From positions 1-35,877 of IMG/VR virus record IMGVR_UViG_3300049893_001114: a stretch of DNA of 35,877 nt. One strand, 5' to 3'. The notes beneath the pieces were generated by a model, which did not search any database, was not told where the DNA came from, and saw nothing but the letters and a program-made list of their open reading frames with translations. Every line of letters starts with the position of its first letter. Within the stretch, counting starts at the first letter, position 1. This document shows, one piece after another, positions 21,810 through 27,104 of the stretch. The position numbers and the translations under genes were made by a program. This stretch comes from a virus.

Positions 21810-22426
21810 TGTTGTTTATCCACTGACAAGGTAAATTTTTCTGCTATTCTTCTAAGCGCTTCTGAAACACGGCTATTATTTTCTTCGATTGAAAGCTGTA
21901 TTGAAATTTCTGCTTTTCTCTTTTTCCATGCATTCGCAGCATCAGAAACACAACTAAAAACACCTAAATGCTCTTGTTTCTTTGAAAAAGGATTTCTACA
22001 TCTTGCTATTAGAACTCCCTTACTTTTATGAAACATAACACCTATTGGATATTTACCCCTTTTCGAACCGCAATCAGTTAAAAAGCTATTGACTCTATGA
22101 GAAACAAAGCAGCACTTTTCAGGGGAATAAATATTATTACCATTATCAATAATATCCTTATCGAGCTGCTTTCCTTGCCAATCTTGAGATTCCATCCATT
22201 TTTTAAAATTGGAAAAAGTTAGCCAATCATGGCATACAATGCAGTCACTATATGTAGGATTTTTTTTATGAAAATTTGATGAATAACACCTCTGAAGCAT
22301 GTTCACCCATGTTCTGTAATATGGGCAAACCCATAACCTTATTTTTTTATTATTTTTTTGCTCTGTTATTGATGTTTTATAATTTGAATCGTTAATTCCG
22401 ATCCCATACACATTTTTTTTATGCAT
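21806..22426 (-). CDS. homing-endonuclease-like (HNH/AP2-type) protein
   Basis: 206 aa. The pattern CPYYRTWVNMLQRCYS, CIVCHDWLTFSNFKKWM and LDKDIIDNGNNIYSPEKCCF is that of a family common in phages, often described as HNH or AP2-linked homing-type nucleases. A C-terminal helix carries basic residues. The gene is visibly richer in A and T than its neighbours, which suggests recent arrival. Its start lies right at the end of a long hairpin with a T-run, so its translation is likely tied to that structure. Nuclease activity is not shown. Confidence 0.6.
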   Translation of the reverse strand: MHKKNVYGIGINDSNYKTSITEQKNNKKIRLWVCPYYRTWVNMLQRCYSSNFHKKNPTYSDCIVCHDWLTFSNFKKWMESQDWQGKQLDKDIIDNGNNIYSPEKCCFVSHRVNSFLTDCGSKRGKYPIGVMFHKSKGVLIARCRNPFSKKQEHLGVFSCVSDAANAWKKRKAEISIQLSIEENNSRVSEALRRIAEKFTLSVDKQQ

Positions 22427-22531
22427 AAAAAAACGCCTTTAGAGTAGCCCTTGGAGACAGATACCGTGACCAGGTACTGGCAAAAAGGATTAGCCATTGT
22501 TTACGGTAAACAAGAGCCACTCTAAAAGCGT
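22427..22531 (-). terminator. long hairpin with T-run directly before the HNH-like gene
   Basis: On the minus strand the arm at 22531-22511 pairs with the arm at 22453-22433 over 21 bp with three G-U pairs and no bulge, closing a branched loop, and is followed by seven T up to the ATG at 22426. It therefore acts as a possible terminator or attenuator. The likely ribosome site (AAAGG) is in the 3' arm, so folding would also hide the start of translation. Confidence 0.75.
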
Positions 22532-22614
22532 CTAAAGTCTACCTAGTTCTTTTCCCGCCCTCTGTCACAAAGGCACCTTTCGGCTAAGGGTAGCGCGTTC
22601 GTTTCCTACTAGCG
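22427..22614 (-). ncRNA. leader RNA of the replication operon or small phage RNA
   Basis: About 190 nt from the promoter at 22622-22649 to the T-run. Inside are further hairpins: GTTTA-ccg-TAAAC, CAGTACC with GGTATCTG, AAAGG-tg-CCTTT, and a GCGC pair near the 5' end. There is no ORF of note. It could be a terminated small RNA or a switch controlling the HNH, O and P genes. It matches no riboswitch class I can recall. Confidence 0.6.
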
Positions 22615-22621
22615 CACATTA

Positions 22622-22649
22622 ATTATACCATCATGTTCAAAAAACTCAA
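22622..22649 (-). promoter_or_regulatory. sigma-70-type promoter for the leader RNA / replication operon
   Basis: -35 TTGAGT (22649-22644), 16-base spacer, perfect -10 TATAAT (22627-22622). Transcription would start near 22615 and run into the structured leader. Confidence 0.72.
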
Positions 22650-22654
22650 TTATA

Positions 22655-22735
22655 TGTACACAAACCAACCATATGTACATTTGACAAAATGGCGTTTATA
22701 TGGCCTAAGCGTCCTTAGTCCTTGGACTGTGTACA
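22655..22735. promoter_or_regulatory. TGTACA sites upstream of the promoter
   Basis: The palindromic hexamer TGTACA occurs at 22655-22660, 22674-22679 (19 bases apart, same face of the helix) and 22730-22735. The first lies just upstream of the -35 box. A further palindrome AGTCC-tt-GGACT is at 22717-22728. They look like sites for a phage or host regulator. The rest of the stretch 22650-22775 holds no gene. Confidence 0.5.
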
Positions 22736-22774
22736 TGTTTTCATAAATAAAAACCTAAGTGGTTGATATTTAAG

Positions 22775-22837
22775 GAAACGCGAAAAAATAAAAACCGTGA
22801 TATGACAGCGTGCGCTGTATATTCCTCTGTTATATTT
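22775..22837 (-). terminator. 63-bp array-end element E2 (terminator-like hairpin)
   Basis: Second copy of the element at 14540-14602. On the minus strand ATAT-ACAGCG pairs with CGCTGT-c-ATAT, then CACGGTTTTTATTTTTT follows. Flanks are shared with E1; the centre differs but keeps a stem with the conserved arm. Starts at the stop codon of the last cassette gene of array 2. Confidence 0.8.
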
Positions 22838-23018
22838 CAAATACCTTGAAGCATTTACTACATCGGTAAACATGAAAATGCGATGGAATTCCGTCACCGC
22901 CCTTACTGCTATGGTAATCATGAACATCAAAGAACTTATCGCTAAACCAGCAAATTGATCCATCTTTTACATGACCAAACCCAAATAAACATTTAATTGC
23001 CCACCATGCTTTTTTCAT
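22830..23018 (-). CDS. 62-aa Cys-containing cassette protein (array 2, third cassette)
   Basis: MKKAWWAIKCLFGFGHVKDG, ending HVYRCSKCFKVFEI. A CxxC pair near the end, another Cys pair earlier and several His could hold zinc. The ATG at 23018 lies 13 bases after the R' core of attC site 6; a longer reading would translate the attC. The stop TAA is in an ATATAAC core, as in the last cassette of array 1. Confidence 0.7.
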   Translation of the reverse strand: MKKAWWAIKCLFGFGHVKDGSICWFSDKFFDVHDYHSSKGGDGIPSHFHVYRCSKCFKVFEI

Positions 23019-23030
23019 ATCAAAATCCAA

Positions 23031-23115
23031 ATATAACAATGTTATGAAACGGATGCGGCATAACACCGTGTTTTAAATTACTACCTACTGCGCACCGTTT
23101 ATAACGGCGTTAGCT
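23031..23115 (-). other. attC site 6 (family II)
   Basis: 85 bp. Minus strand: R'' AGCTAAC, spacer GCC, L'' GTTATAAACGG, loop, L' CCGTTTCATAAC (extra C), spacer ATT, R' GTTATAT. L arms pair over 11 bp with one extrahelical base. Same length and design as site 2, with compensating changes in the L arms (AAGCGG/CCGCTT there, AAACGG/CCGTTT here). Confidence 0.93.
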
Positions 23116-23310
23116 GTTGTCGCATTTACAAGAAGTAACTGTGACTTGCCAGCACCCTTCAAATTTAGGCTGAATGGTGCATCCGTCCGCAATCCATTGG
23201 CCTAGAATTTTTCCAGCTTCTTTTCGCTCAGTATTTTGGTAATCCATTGCCCCAACAATCAAACCGCATTGGCAGATTGCAATAAAGCCTTTAGGTTGTA
23301 ATTTTGCCAT
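23110..23310 (-). CDS. 66-aa Cys-rich cassette protein (array 2, second cassette)
   Basis: MAKLQPKGFIAICQCGLIVG, then a helix ERKEAGKILGQWIADGCTI and an ending SCKCDNS. The CxC pairs at both ends suggest one zinc site. The ATG at 23310 is chosen with GGAG upstream; a GTG four codons earlier is possible. The stop TAA is in the R'' core of attC site 6. It resembles short proteins found in phages and plasmids, function unknown. Confidence 0.72.
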   Translation of the reverse strand: MAKLQPKGFIAICQCGLIVGAMDYQNTERKEAGKILGQWIADGCTIQPKFEGCWQVTVTSCKCDNS

Positions 23311-23335
23311 TTTGTTTTTCACTCCGTTAAGTTTC

Positions 23336-23391
23336 AGCTAACAAGGCGTACCATCCGACAGCTACGCTGCGGCTGTACATTGGCGTTACAT
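23336..23391 (-). other. attC site 5 (family I)
   Basis: 56 bp, the shortest site. Minus strand: R'' ATGTAAC, spacer GCCAAT, arm GTACAGCCG, inner hairpin CAGC-gta-GCTG, arm CGGATGGTAC (one extra G), spacer GCCTT, R' GTTAGCT. Nearly the whole site pairs, as in short attC sites of classical resistance cassettes. Confidence 0.9.
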
Positions 23392-23586
23392 TCACTCGCT
23401 AGGTATGTTTTCTTTAGTCAAAGAAACAAACTTCTTATTTGCAATCCACTCATCTTGAGTAAATCCGCACTTAGTACATTCTCTTCGCTGCATAACTTTT
23501 TCTTGCTTACACGGAATAGAGTAAAAATAACTCAAGCTAGTTGTTTCGTATCTCTCCCATTTGCTCCACTTATGAAAAAAGCACAT
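23392..23586 (-). CDS. 64-aa zinc-ribbon-like cassette protein (array 2, first cassette)
   Basis: MCFFHKWSKWERYETTSLSY, then RRECTKCGFTQDEW. The CxxC pair with an earlier Cys and His suggests a small zinc ribbon. GAGGA lies eight bases before the ATG at 23586. Its stop TGA is the only one in the arrays that falls just outside the attC core. The HKW-KW start is frequent in short phage and cassette proteins of unknown role. Confidence 0.74.
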   Translation of the reverse strand: MCFFHKWSKWERYETTSLSYFYSIPCKQEKVMQRRECTKCGFTQDEWIANKKFVSLTKENIPSE

Positions 23587-23609
23587 TTTTAAATCCTCAT
23601 ATTTTGTAA

Positions 23610-23684
23610 ATGTAACGAGTCGTTGCAGCACACTACGCTGCGCTTCGCTGGATGCTTTCGGCACCGCTGAACTAGGCGTTATGC
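23610..23684 (-). other. attC site 4 (family III)
   Basis: 75 bp. Minus strand: R'' GCATAAC, spacer GCCTA, L'' GTTCAGC, loop, L' GCTGCAAC (extra C), spacer GACTC, R' GTTACAT. Same arms as site 3. The stop codon of the phage gene at 23679 lies in R''. Confidence 0.9.
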
Positions 23685-23921
23685 CGTCATTTCTTCGTAA
23701 TACTTCCGCACAATTCTGCACTCGATATGGTCTTGATTAGACTGCGTATCTAGCCAGTATTTCACATCATCCAGGCTATTTTTTCGCCACCACGGTTCAG
23801 AGTAAATTCGCTGCCGAGCCCGAACCATAGTCACAAAAACTGCCAGATCATCCTCGCTGCAGTCGTCTAAAAAATCATTCGCAGCGCTCCAAAACTTCGA
23901 CCGATCCGTTTTCTTTTTCAT
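23679..23921 (-). CDS. 80-aa phage protein at the border of array 2
   Basis: MKKKTDRSKFWSAANDFLDD and an acidic, aromatic, helical body with no recognised domain. It overlaps the upstream gene by 47 bases, so it belongs to the phage operon. Its stop TAA is part of attC site 4, suggesting that insertion of the cassettes changed its end. Confidence 0.68.
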   Translation of the reverse strand: MKKKTDRSKFWSAANDFLDDCSEDDLAVFVTMVRARQRIYSEPWWRKNSLDDVKYWLDTQSNQDHIECRIVRKYYEEMTA

Positions 23922-24063
23922 TCTCGTTTTCCAAGTGGGTTAAAAGGTTTTCAATCATCAATGCCAGGCTTTCACGATTGTAAGAGGCTATTTTGAAAGT
24001 CTCGCTTTCTTTATCGCCAAGCCATACGTTTTCGTCTAGCCATTTAAGTGCTTTTTCTTTCAT
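23875..24063 (-). CDS. 62-aa acidic early protein
   Basis: MKEKALKWLDENVWLGDKES, helical and acidic, with many Glu and Asn near the end. Starts with a four-base ATGA overlap with the upstream gene. Not recognised. Confidence 0.65.
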   Translation of the reverse strand: MKEKALKWLDENVWLGDKESETFKIASYNRESLALMIENLLTHLENENEKENGSVEVLERCE

Positions 24064-24314
24064 TCTTTATCCACCGGTACATAGTCATAAACCAGTACGC
24101 ACTCACGATTTCTCGGTAGGTCTTTCTCGCATTCGTGCTTGATTGCTGTTAGGTTTTCGGCAGTGTTGCCGACTAGTTTTTCCATTGTTAGGCCGTTTTT
24201 TTCAATCTCAACTCTTGCGCTTAGGTCGCCAGCAAAACCGCTAGCAGCAACCATTAATGAAATCAGCACAAGAAGGATTAATGCGTCTCCGTGGTCATTA
24301 AAAAAATCTTTCAT
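24060..24314 (-). CDS. single-span membrane protein, early operon
   Basis: 84 aa; membrane segment at about residues 11-31 (ALILLVLISLMVAASGFAGD), then a charged soluble part with one Cys pair (HECEKDLPRNRECV) that could form a disulfide if outside the membrane. Overlaps both neighbours by four bases. Function unknown; exclusion or host takeover are possible roles for such early membrane proteins. Confidence 0.66.
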   Translation of the reverse strand: MKDFFNDHGDALILLVLISLMVAASGFAGDLSARVEIEKNGLTMEKLVGNTAENLTAIKHECEKDLPRNRECVLVYDYVPVDKE

Positions 24315-24538
24315 TTCATCACCTTATTATTAAACTCAATCGCCAAAAATATCCCCGCAAAAAAAGCTAACAACTTTAATAATTCAGCAGAAAATCCGAA
24401 TAAGGAACTAATCCAAATTAATAAAAACAATGTAACAGACCAAGCAAAAACCAATATAATTTGCTTGATTATTTTTTCCCTTTTCTGTGATTCCGTTTCT
24501 TTATCCACACTCACCTTAATGTATACTTTTGGGATCAT
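24311..24538 (-). CDS. two-span membrane protein, early operon
   Basis: 75 aa; a charged N-terminus of about 25 residues, then spans at about 26-46 (IILVFAWSVTLFLLIWISSL) and 50-68 (ELLKLLAFFAGIFLAIEF). Four-base overlaps with both neighbours. Not recognised. Confidence 0.66.
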   Translation of the reverse strand: MIPKVYIKVSVDKETESQKREKIIKQIILVFAWSVTLFLLIWISSLFGFSAELLKLLAFFAGIFLAIEFNNKVMK

Positions 24539-24702
24539 TTCATCACCTTTGGGTCAAAATTCATCATGGCAGCTTCCCAAACTTGCATCATAGATACTTT
24601 AGTTTGGCCTTTTTTGCTGCGTTGCGCGTTGATTTTCTCGGTCTGCATTTTGCAGATATTTAGAGCCATTAGAGAGACTCTCACGGTTGTTGCTTCGGTC
24701 AT
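24535..24702 (-). CDS. 55-aa early protein
   Basis: MTEATTVRVSLMALNICKMQ, Met-rich, helical and basic in the middle. The start has a purine-rich GGGGGTG site, and the ATG overlaps the preceding stop by four bases. Accepted for tight coupling on both sides. Confidence 0.58.
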   Translation of the reverse strand: MTEATTVRVSLMALNICKMQTEKINAQRSKKGQTKVSMMQVWEAAMMNFDPKVMK

Positions 24703-24806
24703 TCCGCACCCCCTTTTGTAACTGCGCGGTACAATCTAACTCGCCAGGTTTGCGCCCCGTACTTGCTTTTTAAATTGCGGTAAAATTCTTTGTTAAACTT
24801 AAACAT
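24699..24806 (-). CDS. 35-aa basic peptide, first gene of the leftward early operon
   Basis: MFKFNKEFYRNLKSKYGAQT and a basic end, first gene behind the divergent promoter region. GAGGTG lies four to five bases before the ATG. The stop is coupled to the next gene. May be a small regulator or leader peptide. Confidence 0.6.
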   Translation of the reverse strand: MFKFNKEFYRNLKSKYGAQTWRVRLYRAVTKGGAE

Positions 24807-24810
24807 AAAC

Positions 24811-24934
24811 ACCTCTTTTTAGTTGGTTTCTAAACAATATCACACTTTTTTAATTAATCAATAATTAATTTTCAGTTGCATTAAAAAATAACCGTGTTAC
24901 TATTACCAAAACCCAAACGAACCTAGGAAAATCT
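24811..24934. promoter_or_regulatory. divergent early promoter/operator region
   Basis: A-T-rich gap between the two diverging operons. Leftward: TTGATT, 16 bases, TATTGT, ahead of the 35-aa gene. Rightward: TTGCAT, 16 bases, TACTAT, ahead of the gene at 24935. Between the two, AATTAAT-caata-ATTAATT (24852-24870) is a perfect 7-bp inverted repeat that overlaps the leftward -35, a good operator candidate. The rightward boxes are weak matches. No repressor gene is recognised. Confidence 0.55.
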
Positions 24935-25258
24935 ATGAAAGAACGACTAATATCTGAAAAAATGGCCGCTACCGTTACCGATGCCTGGCTTGCTGGCGAA
25001 GTTGGCCTAGCCTTTCAGCGCCCACAAAGCGAGGCATTCAAGGCGATAAGTTCGCACCTCTATGAAGAGGGCGCATTCGATAAAATGGCGCTAGCCTGCT
25101 TTGAATCTAAGCCTTTCCCATTCCGCAATATTGTAGAACTCGCAAAGGAGGCGCTTTTTTACCACTATAAAGATCAAATTTTACGAGAATACGACTGGCG
25201 CTTTGACTGGCCGACCTATGAATACGTTTCAAATTTCGATAACTATGACGAGGAATAA
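24935..25258 (+). CDS. hypothetical protein, first gene of the recombination operon
   Basis: 107 aa, helical, acidic and aromatic at the end (WRFDWPTYEYVSNFDNYDEE). AGGA lies seven bases before the ATG. It ends three bases before the annealing-protein gene. Phage recombination operons often begin with small helpers or nuclease inhibitors (Gam-type), but I see no sequence support for that. Confidence 0.7.
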   Translation: MKERLISEKMAATVTDAWLAGEVGLAFQRPQSEAFKAISSHLYEEGAFDKMALACFESKPFPFRNIVELAKEALFYHYKDQILREYDWRFDWPTYEYVSNFDNYDEE

Positions 25259-25261
25259 CAA

Positions 25262-25921
25262 ATGGAAAAAACACTAGAAGAGAAATTCAAGGAGCTTCGC
25301 GCTCCATTCCCAGATAACCTGGTTGGATGGCTGCCAAAACCAATGTTAAAGCGCGAAGATATGGACAAAATACCCAAGCACAACTGCCAATTGTGCGGCC
25401 AATACCACGCAAGGGACAAGGTTATGCACCTTTCCTATGTTGGGCATGCTGCACTAACCGATAGGCTTTTAGATGTCGATCCAGCTTGGACGTGGGAGCC
25501 GCTTTCGGTCGGTCAAGATGGCTACCCAATAGTTGACCGAGATGGCGGTATGTGGATTAAGCTAACGGTCTTAGGCGTTACTAAAATAGGTTATGGCGAG
25601 GCCGCTGCTGCAAATGGAAAGACTGGCGGAAATGCAACCAAGGAACGAATTGGTGACGCGCTTAGAAACGCTGCTATGCGGTTTGGCTGCGCGCTTGAAA
25701 TGTGGCATAAGGGCGACTTAAACGCGCATAAAATAAATGAATTTGTGCCAGAAAAAGAACCCGAAGAGAAGGAAATAAAAAAACAGCCAATAAGCGAAGA
25801 TCGACTAGCTGTCGCAATTGCAAAAATAAAGGCTGGAGAATTTTCTAGGGATCGACTTGATATGCTTTTTGAGCTAACTGCAGAACAATTAATAACTTTA
25901 GAAATGGAGCTAGGGCAATGA
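25262..25921 (+). CDS. Rad52-like single-strand annealing protein
   Basis: 219 aa. The core follows the Rad52/Rad22 phage family: LPKPMLKREDM at the start, HLSYVGHAALTDRLLDVDPA, WIKLTVLGVTKIGYGEA and RIGDALRNAAMRFGCALEMW. A CxxC pair (CQLC) sits at about 43-46. The C-terminal quarter is charged. It anneals complementary single strands, together with the exonuclease encoded next, as in lambda Red. The last four bases overlap the exonuclease start. Confidence 0.87.
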   Translation: MEKTLEEKFKELRAPFPDNLVGWLPKPMLKREDMDKIPKHNCQLCGQYHARDKVMHLSYVGHAALTDRLLDVDPAWTWEPLSVGQDGYPIVDRDGGMWIKLTVLGVTKIGYGEAAAANGKTGGNATKERIGDALRNAAMRFGCALEMWHKGDLNAHKINEFVPEKEPEEKEIKKQPISEDRLAVAIAKIKAGEFSRDRLDMLFELTAEQLITLEMELGQ

Positions 25922-26571
25922 TTAGATGCTCATCAATCGCTGATATTATGACTGAGCCGCGCACAAAAAGCGCGGAATGGTCTGACACGGCAAAAAGCGC
26001 CATGCTTGAGATCGTTCGTGAGTCTCTTTTTGGGGTGCGTAAATCGCTGGACGATATGCGCTATATCCAAAAGGGTAAGCAATGCGAGGATGAAGGCATA
26101 GAGCTTTATAACAACGTTTTTTTGTACAATCTTGAGAAAGTGCCTAGCACTGGCCGAAGGAATAACGGAATAATCACGGGCGAGCCTGATCTTGTTGCGT
26201 CATCGTCACAAAAAGGCGTTGATATTAAAGTCGCTTGGTCGCTTCTTACGTTCCCGCTAACAGCCGAGCAAGCAGACAAAAAAGGCTACGAATGGCAAGC
26301 TCGCGGTTATATGTGCCTATTTGACCTTCCAGTTTGGGAAATAGCCTACTGCGCCATAGATACCCCTGAAGAGCTTTTAAAGCCTTGGGATGAGCCGGAG
26401 GCGCATAGAATTGATTCGTCAATCCCTTTGCACCACCGCATAACCATTGCACGTTATGAGCGTGATTTAGATAAAGAGAAGTCCATGCTCGAAAAGTGCG
26501 CCAAGGCTAACGAGTGGATAGAACAAGCCATTAAAAACTATGCAATAGAACACGACCAATACATTAAATAA
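25918..26571 (+). CDS. YqaJ-type PD-(D/E)XK exonuclease
   Basis: 217 aa. Active-site residues are visible: Glu89 and Asp91 in TGEPDLV, and Asp102-Ile-Lys104 (GVDIKVAW), followed by the helix with Gln127 and Tyr131 (YEWQARGYM). These are the lambda-exonuclease/YqaJ hallmarks; the enzyme resects double-stranded ends to feed the annealing protein. ATGA overlap with the upstream gene. Confidence 0.87.
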   Translation: MIRCSSIADIMTEPRTKSAEWSDTAKSAMLEIVRESLFGVRKSLDDMRYIQKGKQCEDEGIELYNNVFLYNLEKVPSTGRRNNGIITGEPDLVASSSQKGVDIKVAWSLLTFPLTAEQADKKGYEWQARGYMCLFDLPVWEIAYCAIDTPEELLKPWDEPEAHRIDSSIPLHHRITIARYERDLDKEKSMLEKCAKANEWIEQAIKNYAIEHDQYIK

Positions 26572-26580
26572 GGATTTATC

Positions 26581-27018
26581 ATGAGCTTAGTAATCCCATT
26601 CGAACTCAAAACACCCGCTTACGAAATTGTAACCGGCAGGGGTAATGCCGGTTTTATTATTGAGTGTACAGTTCGCAGCCGCCACCCATACGAAGATCAC
26701 GCGGTTTGGCAAAAATACAAAACAATCGTTTACTCTGAAAACTCACAGGACGCGGATTTTTTACGAGAGGCGCTTGTGCCTGGTACGCTTGCACTAGTTA
26801 CAGCCCCTAATGCCTGCGTGGTGATGAATGACTTTGGCGAACCCGTTATTCATCTGCAATTTGCAAAATTGAATAAGCCGTATTTTTTAAACGAGCGCCA
26901 GCAATCAAGGCCAGTGCATGAGATTAAAAACAAGCCACGCACCGAAGTGATTTACTCATCAAAGGAGCGCGAACGGCAAATTCAACACGGAAGAAAACAG
27001 AATGATCGAAATTATTAA
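26581..27018 (+). CDS. putative single-stranded-DNA-binding protein
   Basis: 145 aa; residues 1-100 look like an OB-type barrel (FIIECTVRSRHPYEDHAVW, then LVPGTLALVTAPNACVVM and HLQFAKLNKPYF), followed by a basic, disordered tail. Position behind the annealing protein and nuclease fits an SSB, but the usual SSB C-terminal acidic tip is missing. AGGA precedes the ATG. Confidence 0.6.
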   Translation: MSLVIPFELKTPAYEIVTGRGNAGFIIECTVRSRHPYEDHAVWQKYKTIVYSENSQDADFLREALVPGTLALVTAPNACVVMNDFGEPVIHLQFAKLNKPYFLNERQQSRPVHEIKNKPRTEVIYSSKERERQIQHGRKQNDRNY

Positions 27019-27094
27019 CGAGTGCTTTTCGGGGCTTTTAACTGTGTTGATTTTTTTATCTATGTGTTATGCGTGTAAAAAAAGGGGCGATTAA
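27002..27094 (+). CDS. 30-aa membrane peptide ending in the terminator
   Basis: MIEIINECFSGLLTVLIFLS with a short CysLys-rich end. One membrane span. GGAAG lies nine bases before the ATG, which overlaps the previous gene by 17 bases. Its stop codon lies in the loop of the terminator hairpin. Plausible but small. Confidence 0.45.
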   Translation: MIEIINECFSGLLTVLIFLSMCYACKKRGD

Positions 27095-27104
27095 GCCCCT
27101 AATT
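27077..27104. terminator. bidirectional terminator between recombination operon and tailspike
   Basis: AGGGGC-gattaa-GCCCCT hairpin at 27083-27100. On the minus strand it is followed by seven T (27082-27076), a strong end for the late transcript; on the plus strand AATTTT follows, a weaker one. It separates the converging operons. Confidence 0.85.

Larger units (their letters stand above)
22829..23684 (-). mobile_element. integron-type cassette array 2 (three attC sites, no integrase)
   Basis: attC sites at 23610-23684, 23336-23391 and 23031-23115, each followed by one tiny gene, all in the direction of phage transcription, and ending at element E2. The left border is the stop codon of the 80-aa phage gene at 23679. 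It holds the same number of cassettes as array 1 and the same three attC families in a different order. The genes encode three small Cys-containing proteins. Confidence 0.9.

Noticed and set aside
22715-22963. 82-aa minus-strand frame across element E2
   Set aside because: It overlaps the cassette gene and continues through the terminator; composition and start do not support it.
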